A stretch of DNA of 47,726 nt from Flavobacterium hydatis (GCF_000737695.1 NZ_JPRM01000038.1:1-47726); one strand, 5' to 3'; shown: positions 7,460-16,110, counted from the stretch's first letter. The notes: a model not told the origin generated them from the letters alone. Numbers and translations: made by a program.

Positions 7460-8845
7460 ATGAACAAATACAATTATAAAATAATAGTCATTGTACTGAT
7501 TGTTGCCAGTATATGGAGCTCGTGCAAAATCACGAAACCTTATACAAAACCTGCAACTACAGTAACGTATCGTGATGCTGAAAACAAGGACACTACAAAT
7601 ATGGCAACGATGAAATGGTCGGAGATATTTACAGATGCAGCTTTGCAACAACTTATTTCCGACGGATTAGCGGCAAATCTAGATTTAAAGATTGCTGTAG
7701 AACGTATCAACCAATCGACTGCTAATCTTAAACTGAAAAAAGCTGCTTTCTTGCCTTCGATAGATGGTAATGTTTCGGTAAAAGAATCGAGACTGGCTTT
7801 CCCGCAAGGGTTTGGACTTTTTGACCAATCAACACAATATGATTTGGGGATTACTGCCGGATGGGAAGCTGATGTTTGGGGAAAATTAAAAAGTGCCAAA
7901 AAAGGAGCCATTGCAAATTTATTGGCTACAGATGCCGCTAAACGTGCTATTCAGACCCAACTGATTGCCAATATTGCCAACTCATATTATGAGTTACTTA
8001 TACTCGATGAACAACTAAAAGTACTTAAGAAGACAGCCAAAAACAGAGAAACCGATGCGGAAACAATTAAGGTTCTTTTTGAAAATTCTATTATTAATGG
8101 AGTAGCAGTCGTGCAGAGTGAAGCCAACTTTTATGAAGCTGAATTAGCGATTCCGGATATCGAACAAAAAATAACCGAAACCGAGCATGCTTTGTGTGTA
8201 CTTCTGGCAAAATCTCCAACTAAAATTGCACGTGGTTCTTTGGAACAACAAAAGCTTACCTACGATTTAAAAATCGGTGTTCCGATGCAACTTTTGGCAA
8301 ATAGACCAGATGTGCAACAAGCTGAATATAATTTTAGAGCCGCATTTGAAGAAAGTAATGTAGCAAGAGCCTATTTTTATCCTGCTTTAACAATTAGTGG
8401 CGCGGCTGGTTTTTCGAGCTTCGGATTAAAAGATTGGTTTACAAATGGAGGACTTTTTGGTAATATAGCTGGAGGTCTTACACAACCCATTTTTAATAAA
8501 GGAATCAATAAAGCAAGATTAGCTACTGCATTGTCTTTGCAAAAAGAAGCGTTGTACAATTTTGAACTTTCGATGTTAAAGGCGAGCGAAGAAGTTTCGA
8601 ATGCATTGTCTAAATATGATAACGCCGCTTTAAAAGAAGAAAAAAGGAAAAAACAGTTAGAAGCTTTATTTAAAGCAGTAGATTTTAATAAAGAATTATT
8701 AAACAATTCTACGACTAATTATACCGATGTATTAACAGCAGAGCAAAACTTACTAAACGCACAATTAAGAGGAATTGATGACCAAAGTCAAAAATTGCAT
8801 GCCGTTGTAAACTTGTATCGCGCTCTTGGTGGCGGATGGAATTAA
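7460..8845 (+). CDS. RND efflux outer-membrane channel lipoprotein (TolC/NodT family)
   Basis: The 461-residue outer-membrane factor has a lipoprotein signal ending IWSSC (Cys about residue 22) and two repeated OEP domains. Visible family marks are VERINQSTANLKLKKAAFLPSI near residues 82-101, the GWEADVWGKLK motif typical of NodT-type channels, LANRPDVQQAEYNFRAA starting the second half, and a C-terminal YRALGGGWN. It should form the trimeric exit duct for the upstream adaptor and permease. No promoter of the TAnnTTTG type is visible just upstream, so it may be read through from the permease across 680 bp of repeats. A bidirectional terminator follows. Confidence 0.92.
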   Translation: MNKYNYKIIVIVLIVASIWSSCKITKPYTKPATTVTYRDAENKDTTNMATMKWSEIFTDAALQQLISDGLAANLDLKIAVERINQSTANLKLKKAAFLPSIDGNVSVKESRLAFPQGFGLFDQSTQYDLGITAGWEADVWGKLKSAKKGAIANLLATDAAKRAIQTQLIANIANSYYELLILDEQLKVLKKTAKNRETDAETIKVLFENSIINGVAVVQSEANFYEAELAIPDIEQKITETEHALCVLLAKSPTKIARGSLEQQKLTYDLKIGVPMQLLANRPDVQQAEYNFRAAFEESNVARAYFYPALTISGAAGFSSFGLKDWFTNGGLFGNIAGGLTQPIFNKGINKARLATALSLQKEALYNFELSMLKASEEVSNALSKYDNAALKEEKRKKQLEALFKAVDFNKELLNNSTTNYTDVLTAEQNLLNAQLRGIDDQSQKLHAVVNLYRALGGGWN

Positions 8846-8870
8846 ATAGTTCAGAACTTCAGGAAATAAT

Positions 8871-8898
8871 AAAACCCAATCTATTACGATTGGGTTTT
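8871..8898. terminator. Bidirectional terminator between the OMF and MFS genes
   Basis: AAAACCCAATC and GATTGGGTTTT form an 11-bp stem with a 6-nt loop and A/T tracts on both sides. It lies between convergent genes ending at 8845 and 8907. Confidence 0.85.
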
Positions 8899-8906
8899 AT
8901 GTTTTA

Positions 8907-10316
8907 TTAATTAGCTGTTTTTAAATTGTCACCATCTTTATCATGCAGTCTTCTGAAAACTAATCCAGATAGAATAGTTAGGAAACCTACAACTAAAAAG
9001 GTATATCTAAAAGCATTGTGAATTTCGTTGTGAATGAGTTTTACATCACCCTGAAAAATTTTAAGAACCAATAGTCCGAAAGCAATACCAAAACCAATTG
9101 CCAACTGCTGATTTACAGAAACTAATGAGTTACCACTACTGGTATGATAATTTCTTAAATCGGCAATAGAAATAGAATTCATCGAGGTAAATTGTATAGA
9201 GTTAAAGAAACCCAATACCGAAATAATAGGAACATACCAATAGATAGAAGTATGAATGGATGGAATAGCTAGAGCGCAAATTAAGACACCAATAATAAAA
9301 GTGTTTACCATTAAAGTTTTTCTATATCCGTAAGTATTTAAAATTTTTATTACTGCCGATTTTCCAAACATCGCAGTGAGAGCCATAGGAGCGACAATCC
9401 ATCCTGATGTTACTGCCGATTGTCCGTAAGCAATCTGAATCATCATAGGTAATAATAAAGGAATTGAACTAAATCCCAAACGAGTAGCGAGATTACCAAT
9501 TATACCCACACGAAAGGTCCTTACTTGAAATAAATTTAAAGGAAAAAGAGGATTTTTGTCAGTCACAGCATGGTGATAGTACCAATACAACATTAAAAAA
9601 CCTGACATTAATATGAGTAAAACAGGTGTTAGCTGAACAGTGTTGCCAAATAATTCTAAAGAAATAGACAATAGGAGCGAAGCAGCAGCAAAGATTAGGA
9701 AGCCTTTTAAATCAAAATCGATTATAGGAGATTTGTAATCGGGCATGTATTTTAAACTTAATAAAATACCAATAATTCCAAACGGAATGTTAATCAGGAA
9801 AATCCAATGCCATGATAAATAATCAACCATATATCCACCAACTAGCGGGCCTAATACCGGACCAATTAAGGCAGGAATAATGGCAAAATTCATTGCCTTT
9901 AATAGCTCTTTTTTGGGAAATGTTTTAATAAGCGCAAGCTTTCCTACTGGTGTCATTAAACTTCCGCCTATACCTTGAATTACACGAGAGAAGACCAAAT
10001 GTGTTAAGTTTTGGGAAAGCGAACAGAATAAAGACCCAATACTGAATAATAATAACGCAAAAATGAATACTTTTTTAGTGCCAAATTTATCAGACAAAAA
10101 GCCGCTAACCGGCATAAAAAGAGCCAGAGTTAAAACATAGCTGATAATGGCATTTTGCATATCGAGCGGTGACTCGTTTAAATCTTTGGCAATAGCAGTT
10201 ATCGAGGTATTAAGGATAGTAGAATCGAGCATTTGCATAAAAATGGAAGTCGCCAAAATAAGTGGTAATACTTTTTTGATTGTTTCCTTGTTTTGTCCTG
10301 CACTATTTGCATTCAT
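8907..10316 (-). CDS. MFS multidrug exporter, DHA2 (EmrB/QacA, 14-TM) family
   Basis: The 469-residue inner-membrane drug:H+ antiporter carries MQMLDSTILNTSI in TM1 (Asp31, the DHA2 motif D1), loop motif A GFLSDKFGTKKV at about 72-83, and motif C (ALIGPVLGPLVGG) followed by WHWIFLINIPFG, which are hallmarks of the EmrB/QacA branch. Length and the evenly spaced hydrophobic stretches fit 14 segments. It is the second gene of a two-gene unit: the nitronate monooxygenase gene ends 31 bp upstream. No EmrA-type adaptor is next to it, so it may act alone or with another adaptor. The substrate is unknown. Confidence 0.92.
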   Translation of the reverse strand: MNANSAGQNKETIKKVLPLILATSIFMQMLDSTILNTSITAIAKDLNESPLDMQNAIISYVLTLALFMPVSGFLSDKFGTKKVFIFALLLFSIGSLFCSLSQNLTHLVFSRVIQGIGGSLMTPVGKLALIKTFPKKELLKAMNFAIIPALIGPVLGPLVGGYMVDYLSWHWIFLINIPFGIIGILLSLKYMPDYKSPIIDFDLKGFLIFAAASLLLSISLELFGNTVQLTPVLLILMSGFLMLYWYYHHAVTDKNPLFPLNLFQVRTFRVGIIGNLATRLGFSSIPLLLPMMIQIAYGQSAVTSGWIVAPMALTAMFGKSAVIKILNTYGYRKTLMVNTFIIGVLICALAIPSIHTSIYWYVPIISVLGFFNSIQFTSMNSISIADLRNYHTSSGNSLVSVNQQLAIGFGIAFGLLVLKIFQGDVKLIHNEIHNAFRYTFLVVGFLTILSGLVFRRLHDKDGDNLKTAN

Positions 10317-10347
10317 CTTTTTGTTTATTTAGAATTTGAATATGGGC

Positions 10348-11418
10348 TTATTTCAATATTTTATTAGTCTCATTTATCAAAGAAAGCATTAATTCTTTTG
10401 CATTAGTATGTTTTAGATTAATTGCATTTTGTCCAGACCAGAAATTAACCAGTTCGGTTTTTCCTTGAGCTAGGGCAGCAGTTTTAAGAGCAGCCATTAA
10501 TCTTGTCTGAAGCGGAAATGGTAATACTTCGGTTTCAAACTTTATTTCTTCGGCAATGCGGTTACTCATCATTCGTCCCATTCTTCCGGTAAGAGATTTA
10601 GAAAGAACGGTGTATTGCGACGCCTCACAGAACAATGCTTTTTTATGTTCTGGTGTAGCACCAGATTCATCACACGCTAAAAATGCAGTGCCTAATTGTA
10701 CCGCATCAGCGCCTAAAGTAAGTGCTGCAGCTACACCTTTGGCATCTACAATACCTCCAGCAGCTATAATTGGTGTTTCTATTTTTGATTTTAATTGCTG
10801 TACCAAAGTAAATGTACCTACAAGAGAATCCTCAGCAGGTTTAAGAAAAGAAGGGCGATGTCCACCTGCTTCAAATCCCGCTGCAACAATAGCGTCAACA
10901 CCATGACTTTCCAGAAACAAAGCTTCATCAAGAGTAGTCGCTCCGCCAACGGTTTTAATTCCTAAACGGCGACATTCTTTTAATATATATTCAGATGGAA
11001 TTCCAAATACAAAGCTGAAAACAGCAGGTTTTATCTGAAAAAGAGCTTCAACTTGTTGTTCAAATTTTGATGGGATATCGATATTTAATTCAGGAATCGG
11101 AATGCTTAGCTCATCAAAATAAGGTTTAAATAAGGTTGTTATTTTTGACAAACTCTCGGGCGAATAATTTTTTAATCGTTTATCTACGTCCGATACCCAC
11201 AAATTAATATTATAAGGTTTGTTTGTTGCCGCTTTTATTTGATTACCAGCTTCCAAAATTTCTTGTGGAGTTAATGTATAAGCTCCAAAACTTCCTAAAC
11301 CTCCTGCATCAGAAACAGAAGTAAGCAAATCTACTGTTGAAAATCCAGCTCCTAGAGGACCTTGAAGAATAGGATATTTAATTTTCAGAATTTTAGTTAG
11401 CCTGGTTTTATGCCACAT
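10348..11418 (-). CDS. Nitronate monooxygenase (NPD/2-nitropropane dioxygenase-like FMN enzyme)
   Basis: The 356-residue TIM-barrel flavoenzyme starts with KIKYPILQGPLGAGFSTVDLLTSVSDAGGLGSFGAY, the usual N-terminal FMN-barrel signature. GFEAGGHRPSF (the H/GH region near the active site), a central AAGGIVDAKGVAAALTLGADAVQLGTAFLACDESG phosphate-binding segment and a GRMGRMMSNR segment follow. Family members oxidise alkyl nitronates such as propionate-3-nitronate using O2. It is the first gene of a unit with the DHA2 exporter 31 bp downstream, so the two may deal with the same toxic nitro compound; that link is inference. A short inverted repeat lies between its candidate promoter and its start. 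Confidence 0.88.
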   Translation of the reverse strand: MWHKTRLTKILKIKYPILQGPLGAGFSTVDLLTSVSDAGGLGSFGAYTLTPQEILEAGNQIKAATNKPYNINLWVSDVDKRLKNYSPESLSKITTLFKPYFDELSIPIPELNIDIPSKFEQQVEALFQIKPAVFSFVFGIPSEYILKECRRLGIKTVGGATTLDEALFLESHGVDAIVAAGFEAGGHRPSFLKPAEDSLVGTFTLVQQLKSKIETPIIAAGGIVDAKGVAAALTLGADAVQLGTAFLACDESGATPEHKKALFCEASQYTVLSKSLTGRMGRMMSNRIAEEIKFETEVLPFPLQTRLMAALKTAALAQGKTELVNFWSGQNAINLKHTNAKELMLSLINETNKILK

Positions 11419-11440
11419 AGTTTTAGGTATTTATTGTATG

Positions 11441-11497
11441 AATGATTAAGCTAATCATTAGTAAAATAAATTTTATTTACTGCAGATATCAAATTTA
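11441..11497 (-). promoter_or_regulatory. Candidate promoter and operator of the NMO-MFS unit
   Basis: On the minus strand TAAATTTG (11497-11490) fits the -7 element. The nearest TTG is 24 bp further upstream, a little long. Downstream of it lies a perfect inverted repeat AATGATTA-AGC-TAATCATT (11441-11459), positioned to block transcription from about +25. Confidence 0.4.
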
Positions 11498-11588
11498 ATC
11501 ATTTCTAGACTGGGAAAAGAACAACAATAGAGAGGATTTTTATTCTGTGCTCACTTATATTTTTATTTTGTTGTTGTCTTATTGTAAC

Positions 11589-11690
11589 GGGCACGGAAAA
11601 AATTTCCACGCTATCATCACGAATAAAAGCAGAACTTATTATTTAGAAAACGATAGCAGCAATGATAGCGCGGATTTTAAATCCGTGCCC
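11589..11690. repeat. Paired REP (BIME-like) element 1 of the RAYT family
   Basis: The left half GGGCACGG...TTTCCACGCTATC and right half GATAGCGCGG...ATCCGTGCCC are inverted copies, each with its own small hairpin (GGAAA/TTTCC; GGATTT/AAATCC). The middle is almost identical to that of element 3. Confidence 0.8.
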
Positions 11691-11729
11691 ACAAAGTATA
11701 TTTTTGTTTAGCTTATGTCTAATTGTAAC

Positions 11730-11808
11730 GTGCACGGAAAGGATTTCCGCGCTATCATTATGAATAAAAAATTAACACAACGATAGCGCGGATTTTCAAT
11801 CCGTGCCC
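11730..11808. repeat. Paired REP (BIME-like) element 2 of the RAYT family
   Basis: Same paired halves as element 1 (GCACGGAAA...TTTCCGCGCTATC and GATAGCGCGG...AATCCGTGCCC) with a shorter centre. Confidence 0.8.
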
Positions 11809-11862
11809 ATAAACTAGGTTATCTAGTATATGCTTTCGTTTTGTTTATGTTTTAATTGTAAC

Positions 11863-11963
11863 GGGCACGGAAAAATTTCCGCGCTATCATCACGAATAAA
11901 AGCAGAACTTATTATTTAGAAAACGATAGCGGCAATGATAGCGCGGATTTTCAATCCGTGCCC
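11863..11963. repeat. Paired REP (BIME-like) element 3, adjoining the RAYT gene
   Basis: Same halves as elements 1 and 2. It ends 10 bp from the stop codon of the transposase gene. Its centre matches element 1 almost base for base, pointing to a recent copy. Confidence 0.8.
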
Positions 11964-11973
11964 ATACCATATA

Positions 11974-12528
11974 TCAAAACAAATTAAGAACAATTACATC
12001 CAGTTCATTTTCCAGACCTGCATAATTTCTAGCCGAACTAAAATAATAATTTTCAGGAAGTGTTACTATTTTGGCCGCCACAGGATTATTATGGATGTAG
12101 TTTATCTTTTGTTTAATAAACCAATTTGTTTCTACAATTTCAGCATGATAACCATTTTGCCAAACTTTATACTCTTGATTTCTTTTAAGATGTTCACATG
12201 ATTTTTTAAAATATTCTAGCAACCATTCTCTGCGACTTTCGGGTTCATTAAGAATGGTTTGAATTATTTTTTTAGAAGTAAATCTTTTAAAATCGCGCAT
12301 TACATCAGACAAAATAAACCCTTCTGTTGCTTTACATAACAAGTGGATATGACTAGACATAATACAATATGCGTAGATTTCTAGTCCCTTATTATTTTGG
12401 CAGTATTTTAATGCGTCTGTAATGACATAATTTTGATTTAGTCGAGTAAAAATATCTACCCAACCTACAGTAGTTATAGTTATAAAATAAGCTTCATCGG
12501 TTGTGGTCGCTTTATATTTAGTTGACAT
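11974..12528 (-). CDS. REP-associated tyrosine transposase (RAYT, Y1/HUH family)
   Basis: The 184-residue single-strand DNA transposase/endonuclease is related to IS200 TnpA. The HUH metal site is His60-Ile-His62 in IMSSHIHLL. The likely nucleophile is Tyr144 in YIHNNPV, the usual RAYT position; the C-terminal YYFSSARNY block is also conserved in the family. RAYTs are single-copy, lack their own IS ends, and process flanking REP palindromes. Three paired REP elements lie on its 3' side and one on its 5' side, all of one family, which is the expected arrangement. The reading frame is complete, so the protein is probably active or recently active. Confidence 0.92.
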   Translation of the reverse strand: MSTKYKATTTDEAYFITITTVGWVDIFTRLNQNYVITDALKYCQNNKGLEIYAYCIMSSHIHLLCKATEGFILSDVMRDFKRFTSKKIIQTILNEPESRREWLLEYFKKSCEHLKRNQEYKVWQNGYHAEIVETNWFIKQKINYIHNNPVAAKIVTLPENYYFSSARNYAGLENELDVIVLNLF

Positions 12529-12575
12529 TTTTTCTTTAAAATTTATATTTCGTTTTCCTTGTGTCCTATTGTAGT

Positions 12576-12684
12576 GGGCACGGAAAGCATTTCCGCGCTA
12601 TCGTTGACAAAAATCTTCGTCATCTTTATTTTTATAACTTAAAAAAAAATCCGCAACGATAGCGCGGATTTTTAATCCGTGCTC
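12576..12684. repeat. Paired REP (BIME-like) element 4, upstream of the RAYT gene
   Basis: GGGCACGGAAAGCATTTCCG at the left and the inverted GATAGCGCGG...AATCCGTGCTC at the right. The centre differs from elements 1-3. It lies between the RAYT start and the end of the TonB receptor gene. Confidence 0.8.
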
Positions 12685-12733
12685 ACAAACAAAGCTATTT
12701 AGAATCTATTTTCCCGTCTTCCTTATATCATAC

Positions 12734-14728
12734 TCAAAACAAAACATAAGACACATTAATAAAAAAGTTTCGTCCTTGTCGCGGAATCTTATTCCAATCG
12801 GAGAATGTGGTGTAATATTTATCAAGAATATTTTCGACTCCAGCCTGAATATTTAGCTTGTTATGATTCCATGGAAGTGTATATCCAGAACTGAAATTAA
12901 AGATCACATAATCTGGTGTTTTGGATTCTCCATAAACAGAAGCAAATTTTGTTTGTGCTAGATTTCCAGATGCGCCAAACTCTGCATTAAAGTTTTCTTT
13001 TTTGTATTGAATGTTCCCAGAATAACGTAACGGACTTATAAATGGGATATTATTGTTGTCATTATCTTTTCCGTAGCTATAAACGAACATTGTTTTAAAA
13101 ACCCAGTTTTCGGCAATTTTATATTCCAAATTCAAATCCGTATTAAAAATTGTAGCATAATTTAAAGCATTATACACTTTTACTCCAGAGGCTCCAATAG
13201 TCATAGGTTGAATGTTAGTATCAATCTTACCGACGATATAATCCTGAATATGAAAAAAAGACGAAGTTAGACTAGAGGTAAATCTTTCGGTTTTAAATCC
13301 AAAGGAGAGATTAGCTTCAAATGACTTTTCGGTTTCCAGATTCGGATTTCCTATGTAATCATAAAAATCATTACTGTTGTACAAATAGTATCCATAACCT
13401 TCAGAAACTGATGGTGCTCTTTCGCCGTAGGCTAAACCAAAACCATATTGAAATTTATTATGACGCAAGATGTAATTTCCGGCAAGACTTTTTAAAACTC
13501 TATTTTTGGATGCGTCCATATCAGGATAAAAAATCTGTAGACTTTGTAAACCAAATTCATCTGCTACTTTATTAGATTGCACTCCGATATTTGCAGAAAG
13601 CCTGATGTCTGAATCTGAAGAAATTGCTATTCCATCTTCTAAATACAACCCGTTATAAAATGTTCTAACATCGGGCCAAGTATACATAAACATAGCATTT
13701 TCTTTGGGATTGTTGGGATACATTGTCATCTCGGCAATCGATTTGTTATAAAAACTATTCAGGTTTGCCATAAAGTGATGGTTTTTAAACTTTCCCTTTA
13801 GTTTAGAGTAATATCCGTAAGTATCCGACCAACCAGGCATATCCATATGAATAGGTACACTTGGTCTTTTAGTATCGTCCATTCTGTGAGTAATAGTATT
13901 ATAATACACTTTAGTTTCCCAATTGGTAAAAATGCCAGAAACAGGAGTGTAGTTATATCGCAAGGAAGTTATTGTGGCTTTCGCCAAAGAAACATCCATC
14001 GGTAGCGCAGGATAACCTACATCTGTTGCTTTATCATAAATTATAGAACCTTCAATCAAGCTTTTTTTGTTTAAATAATAACCAGCAGTTGCCGATAGAT
14101 TGTATTTTGTAAACTGCGAAAAGTTAATTTCTTCATGATTTCCAGCTTTATAATTTTCGGCATCACGGTACATAAAATCAGTATTGATATAAAAAGAACT
14201 ATCATTGTAACCTATCGATGTTCCTATAATTTTGTGCTGATTATTGGTTTCATATCCTGTCTTTAAATTCCCGTTCCATCCCAATTCTCTTTGGGTAAGA
14301 TTGGTTCGTTTTAAATCAATTCCACCACCAATAGTAGGCCCATGACAGCTTCCTTGCTGGCCAGAAGCAATATTAGCTTCAGACAAGTTTGATATTTCTA
14401 CGTAAGAAGTCACAGGATCCATTTTATCCGTACAAGCCCCAAAAATTCGCATACCATCAATCGTAATAACCGTTCGTTCCGTAGCCATGCTATTAATAAT
14501 AGGTTCAAGGGCATATCCGCCTCTTCGAATCATATTTACTTTAGATGATTGTTGTAGATATTCTTCAACAGTTGCAAGCGATTTGGGTTGTTTTTTAGAT
14601 ACAGGTGTTTTTTTTCCAATAACAATAATCTCATTAAGATTAACTGACGAAATGCTGTCTTTTTCTTGTTTCTGTGCAAAGCAAATAGTCGTAAATATTG
14701 CTAACAGAATTGTTGCTATAGTTTTCAT
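12734..14728 (-). CDS. TonB-dependent copper receptor, OprC/NosA type
   Basis: The 664-residue outer-membrane receptor starts best at 14728 (MKTIATILLAI), giving a signal peptide cleaved after ICFA (residue 18); an in-frame ATG 24 bp upstream spoils the signal. TonB-box-like LNEIIVIG is at 31-38, the plug at about 50-145 and the barrel after that. The plug has GMRIFGACTDKMDPVTSY with Cys99-x3-Met103, and the barrel has His281-Arg-Met283. OprC binds copper through a CxxxM...HxM set about 180 residues apart; the spacing here is 182. It is the last gene of a three-gene unit with a YtkA-like Met/His lipoprotein and a small Cys protein. Copper import is therefore the best prediction. An additional HMDM lies at 294-297. 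Confidence 0.85.
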   Translation of the reverse strand: MKTIATILLAIFTTICFAQKQEKDSISSVNLNEIIVIGKKTPVSKKQPKSLATVEEYLQQSSKVNMIRRGGYALEPIINSMATERTVITIDGMRIFGACTDKMDPVTSYVEISNLSEANIASGQQGSCHGPTIGGGIDLKRTNLTQRELGWNGNLKTGYETNNQHKIIGTSIGYNDSSFYINTDFMYRDAENYKAGNHEEINFSQFTKYNLSATAGYYLNKKSLIEGSIIYDKATDVGYPALPMDVSLAKATITSLRYNYTPVSGIFTNWETKVYYNTITHRMDDTKRPSVPIHMDMPGWSDTYGYYSKLKGKFKNHHFMANLNSFYNKSIAEMTMYPNNPKENAMFMYTWPDVRTFYNGLYLEDGIAISSDSDIRLSANIGVQSNKVADEFGLQSLQIFYPDMDASKNRVLKSLAGNYILRHNKFQYGFGLAYGERAPSVSEGYGYYLYNSNDFYDYIGNPNLETEKSFEANLSFGFKTERFTSSLTSSFFHIQDYIVGKIDTNIQPMTIGASGVKVYNALNYATIFNTDLNLEYKIAENWVFKTMFVYSYGKDNDNNNIPFISPLRYSGNIQYKKENFNAEFGASGNLAQTKFASVYGESKTPDYVIFNFSSGYTLPWNHNKLNIQAGVENILDKYYTTFSDWNKIPRQGRNFFINVSYVLF

Positions 14729-14745
14729 AATATCATAAATAGCGT

Positions 14746-14769
14746 GAACCAAGTGATATCACTTGGTTC
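14746..14769. promoter_or_regulatory. Perfect 24-bp palindrome between the lipoprotein and receptor genes
   Basis: A self-complementary 24-bp sequence centred on GATATC lies between the YtkA-like gene and the OprC-like gene, 18 bp upstream of the receptor start. As RNA it gives a hairpin with no T tract on the minus strand, so a processing/stability stem or protein site fits better than a terminator. Confidence 0.45.
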
Positions 14770-14791
14770 TTTCTTGTTATTAATAAAATGA

Positions 14792-15643
14792 CTAAAATTC
14801 AATCTCAAAGAAGAGACTACTTGATACGTTTTCTGGAGTAAAATCTTCACCTTTTAGTACCTCACCAGCAGCATTTAAGAGTTGTAAGTTAATTTTCCAA
14901 TAACCAGTCATAGTCAGGGATAAATTTCCGTTATAGAATCCTTGTGAAGTCGATTGTATTAAATCGGTATTGTTTGGAGAACTATGATTGCCCATGCTTG
15001 GCATTCTTGGGTCAATTTTTACTTTAAAGTTATCGACTACAGCAAATGTCATCATGTCTTGCATTTTATATAATCCAACGGACATATTATTCAACCCAAT
15101 TTTTGGAGCTTTCGGAGCGATATAAGCCAAAACATATCTTACACTATCGGTTCCTGTAAAAGAATTCACGGTACGTTTATCAGATGCAAAAACACTTATC
15201 GGTGCTGTTACAGAATAACTAATAGCATTAATGGAATAGTTGATTTTTAACTCCCAAAAGTCAGCATCATTCTGAGCCATCTGAAAAATAATATTACCAG
15301 TATATAGAGTTTGTTTCTCAGAAATTTTTTCTATAGATGATTTAGGACAAGAATGTTGCATGGTCGTCATATTCATAATTGGTGTCCAATTAAGAGACGC
15401 GTTTGTAATGTATGTATTGGTGTTTTTATCTTTTACTCTTAATGAGATTTGATTGTAACCTTGCGTTAATTTTCCTGTTTCAGAGTAAAGTTCGATGATA
15501 TGATTATCATTAGATAAATCTTGAATTTTTACAAGACCAGCCGTTTCATCTGTTGGAGTTTCTGGTGTAGTATCACTATCAGACGAACAAGAGAAAAGAG
15601 TAATGGCAACAAAAAGTATAGATAAATATTTAAAATTTTTCAT
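14792..15643 (-). CDS. YtkA-like domain lipoprotein, Met/His-rich, probable copper binding
   Basis: The 283-residue lipoprotein has a lipobox ending LFSC (Cys19) and an acidic Ser/Asp/Thr linker. Two halves look alike. The first has WTPIMNMTTMQHSCP at 86-100 (Met90, Met92, Met95, His97, Cys99), then YTGNIIFQMA and FWELKINY. The second has DPRMPSMGNHSSP at 211-223 (Met214, Met217, His220), then YNGNLSLTMTGYWKINL. Met-rich strands followed by a G-x-hydrophobic-Met...W segment are what YtkA/FixH-type immunoglobulin-like domains show. The Met/His content suggests Cu(I) binding. It lies 63 bp upstream of the copper-type TonB receptor and is probably its surface or periplasmic partner. Function is inferred from motifs and context, not from a known homologue. 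Confidence 0.7.
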   Translation of the reverse strand: MKNFKYLSILFVAITLFSCSSDSDTTPETPTDETAGLVKIQDLSNDNHIIELYSETGKLTQGYNQISLRVKDKNTNTYITNASLNWTPIMNMTTMQHSCPKSSIEKISEKQTLYTGNIIFQMAQNDADFWELKINYSINAISYSVTAPISVFASDKRTVNSFTGTDSVRYVLAYIAPKAPKIGLNNMSVGLYKMQDMMTFAVVDNFKVKIDPRMPSMGNHSSPNNTDLIQSTSQGFYNGNLSLTMTGYWKINLQLLNAAGEVLKGEDFTPENVSSSLFFEIEF

Positions 15644-15722
15644 GAGTATTAAATTTAAAAATGGATAATAAAGTGCTACTCGGTTGTATTACCGAGAAGA
15701 CAATTAATAAAAAATCTGAAAA

Positions 15723-16094
15723 TTAATACTGTAAAGTAGGCGGGTGAAATATTAAATCTATATTGTAATGAGAATAAAGATTATTAGGCAAAACATCATT
15801 CTTCAAAATTGATTTGATGGCAAGTTTAAAATTGAATGATTTGATGTTTTCTATGAATAATACATCAAACCCAGTTGGGAAGTTTTTTTTCTCTGATGAA
15901 GATGAAGAATCATTTTCGGTTGCTTTTCCTAATTCTTTCTTTAAATGACATTTTCCTTTACAATCTAATTGTGGTTGATTTTTGTTCTCACAAAGTTCAG
16001 TCGCTATATAATCATAATTAATAATGTAATCTAAGACAGGAAAGACAGGTCTTAAAATCATTGTTATTAAAAATATATAAGCATGGGTTTTCAT
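15723..16094 (-). CDS. Small exported or membrane protein with a Cys-x9-Cys-x3-Cys-His motif
   Basis: The 123-residue protein starts with a hydrophobic N-terminal segment (MKTHAYIFLITMILRPVFPVLDY), followed by a conserved-looking core INYDYIATELCENKNQPQLDCKGKCHLKK with Cys35, Cys45, Cys49 and His50, then a Ser/Glu/Lys linker and a hydrophobic C-terminal part. I recognise this as a recurring small Bacteroidota protein type with a CKGKCHL motif, but no function is established that I can name. It is the first gene of the operon with the YtkA-like lipoprotein and OprC-type receptor, 79 bp apart, so the Cys/His cluster may bind copper. Its promoter is TAACTTTG at 16118-16111 (minus), giving a leader of about 12 nt. 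Confidence 0.7.
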   Translation of the reverse strand: MKTHAYIFLITMILRPVFPVLDYIINYDYIATELCENKNQPQLDCKGKCHLKKELGKATENDSSSSSEKKNFPTGFDVLFIENIKSFNFKLAIKSILKNDVLPNNLYSHYNIDLIFHPPTLQY

Positions 16095-16110
16095 TTATTT
16101 TTTGAAAACA

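Noticed and set aside
11589..12684. REP array as a CRISPR array
   Set aside because: Units are inverted pairs of unequal length around a transposase gene, with no constant repeat-spacer period and no cas genes.
15679..15696. CTCGGT/ACCGAG hairpin as a terminator inside the copper-type operon
   Set aside because: The stem is only 6 bp and no T tract follows on the minus strand.
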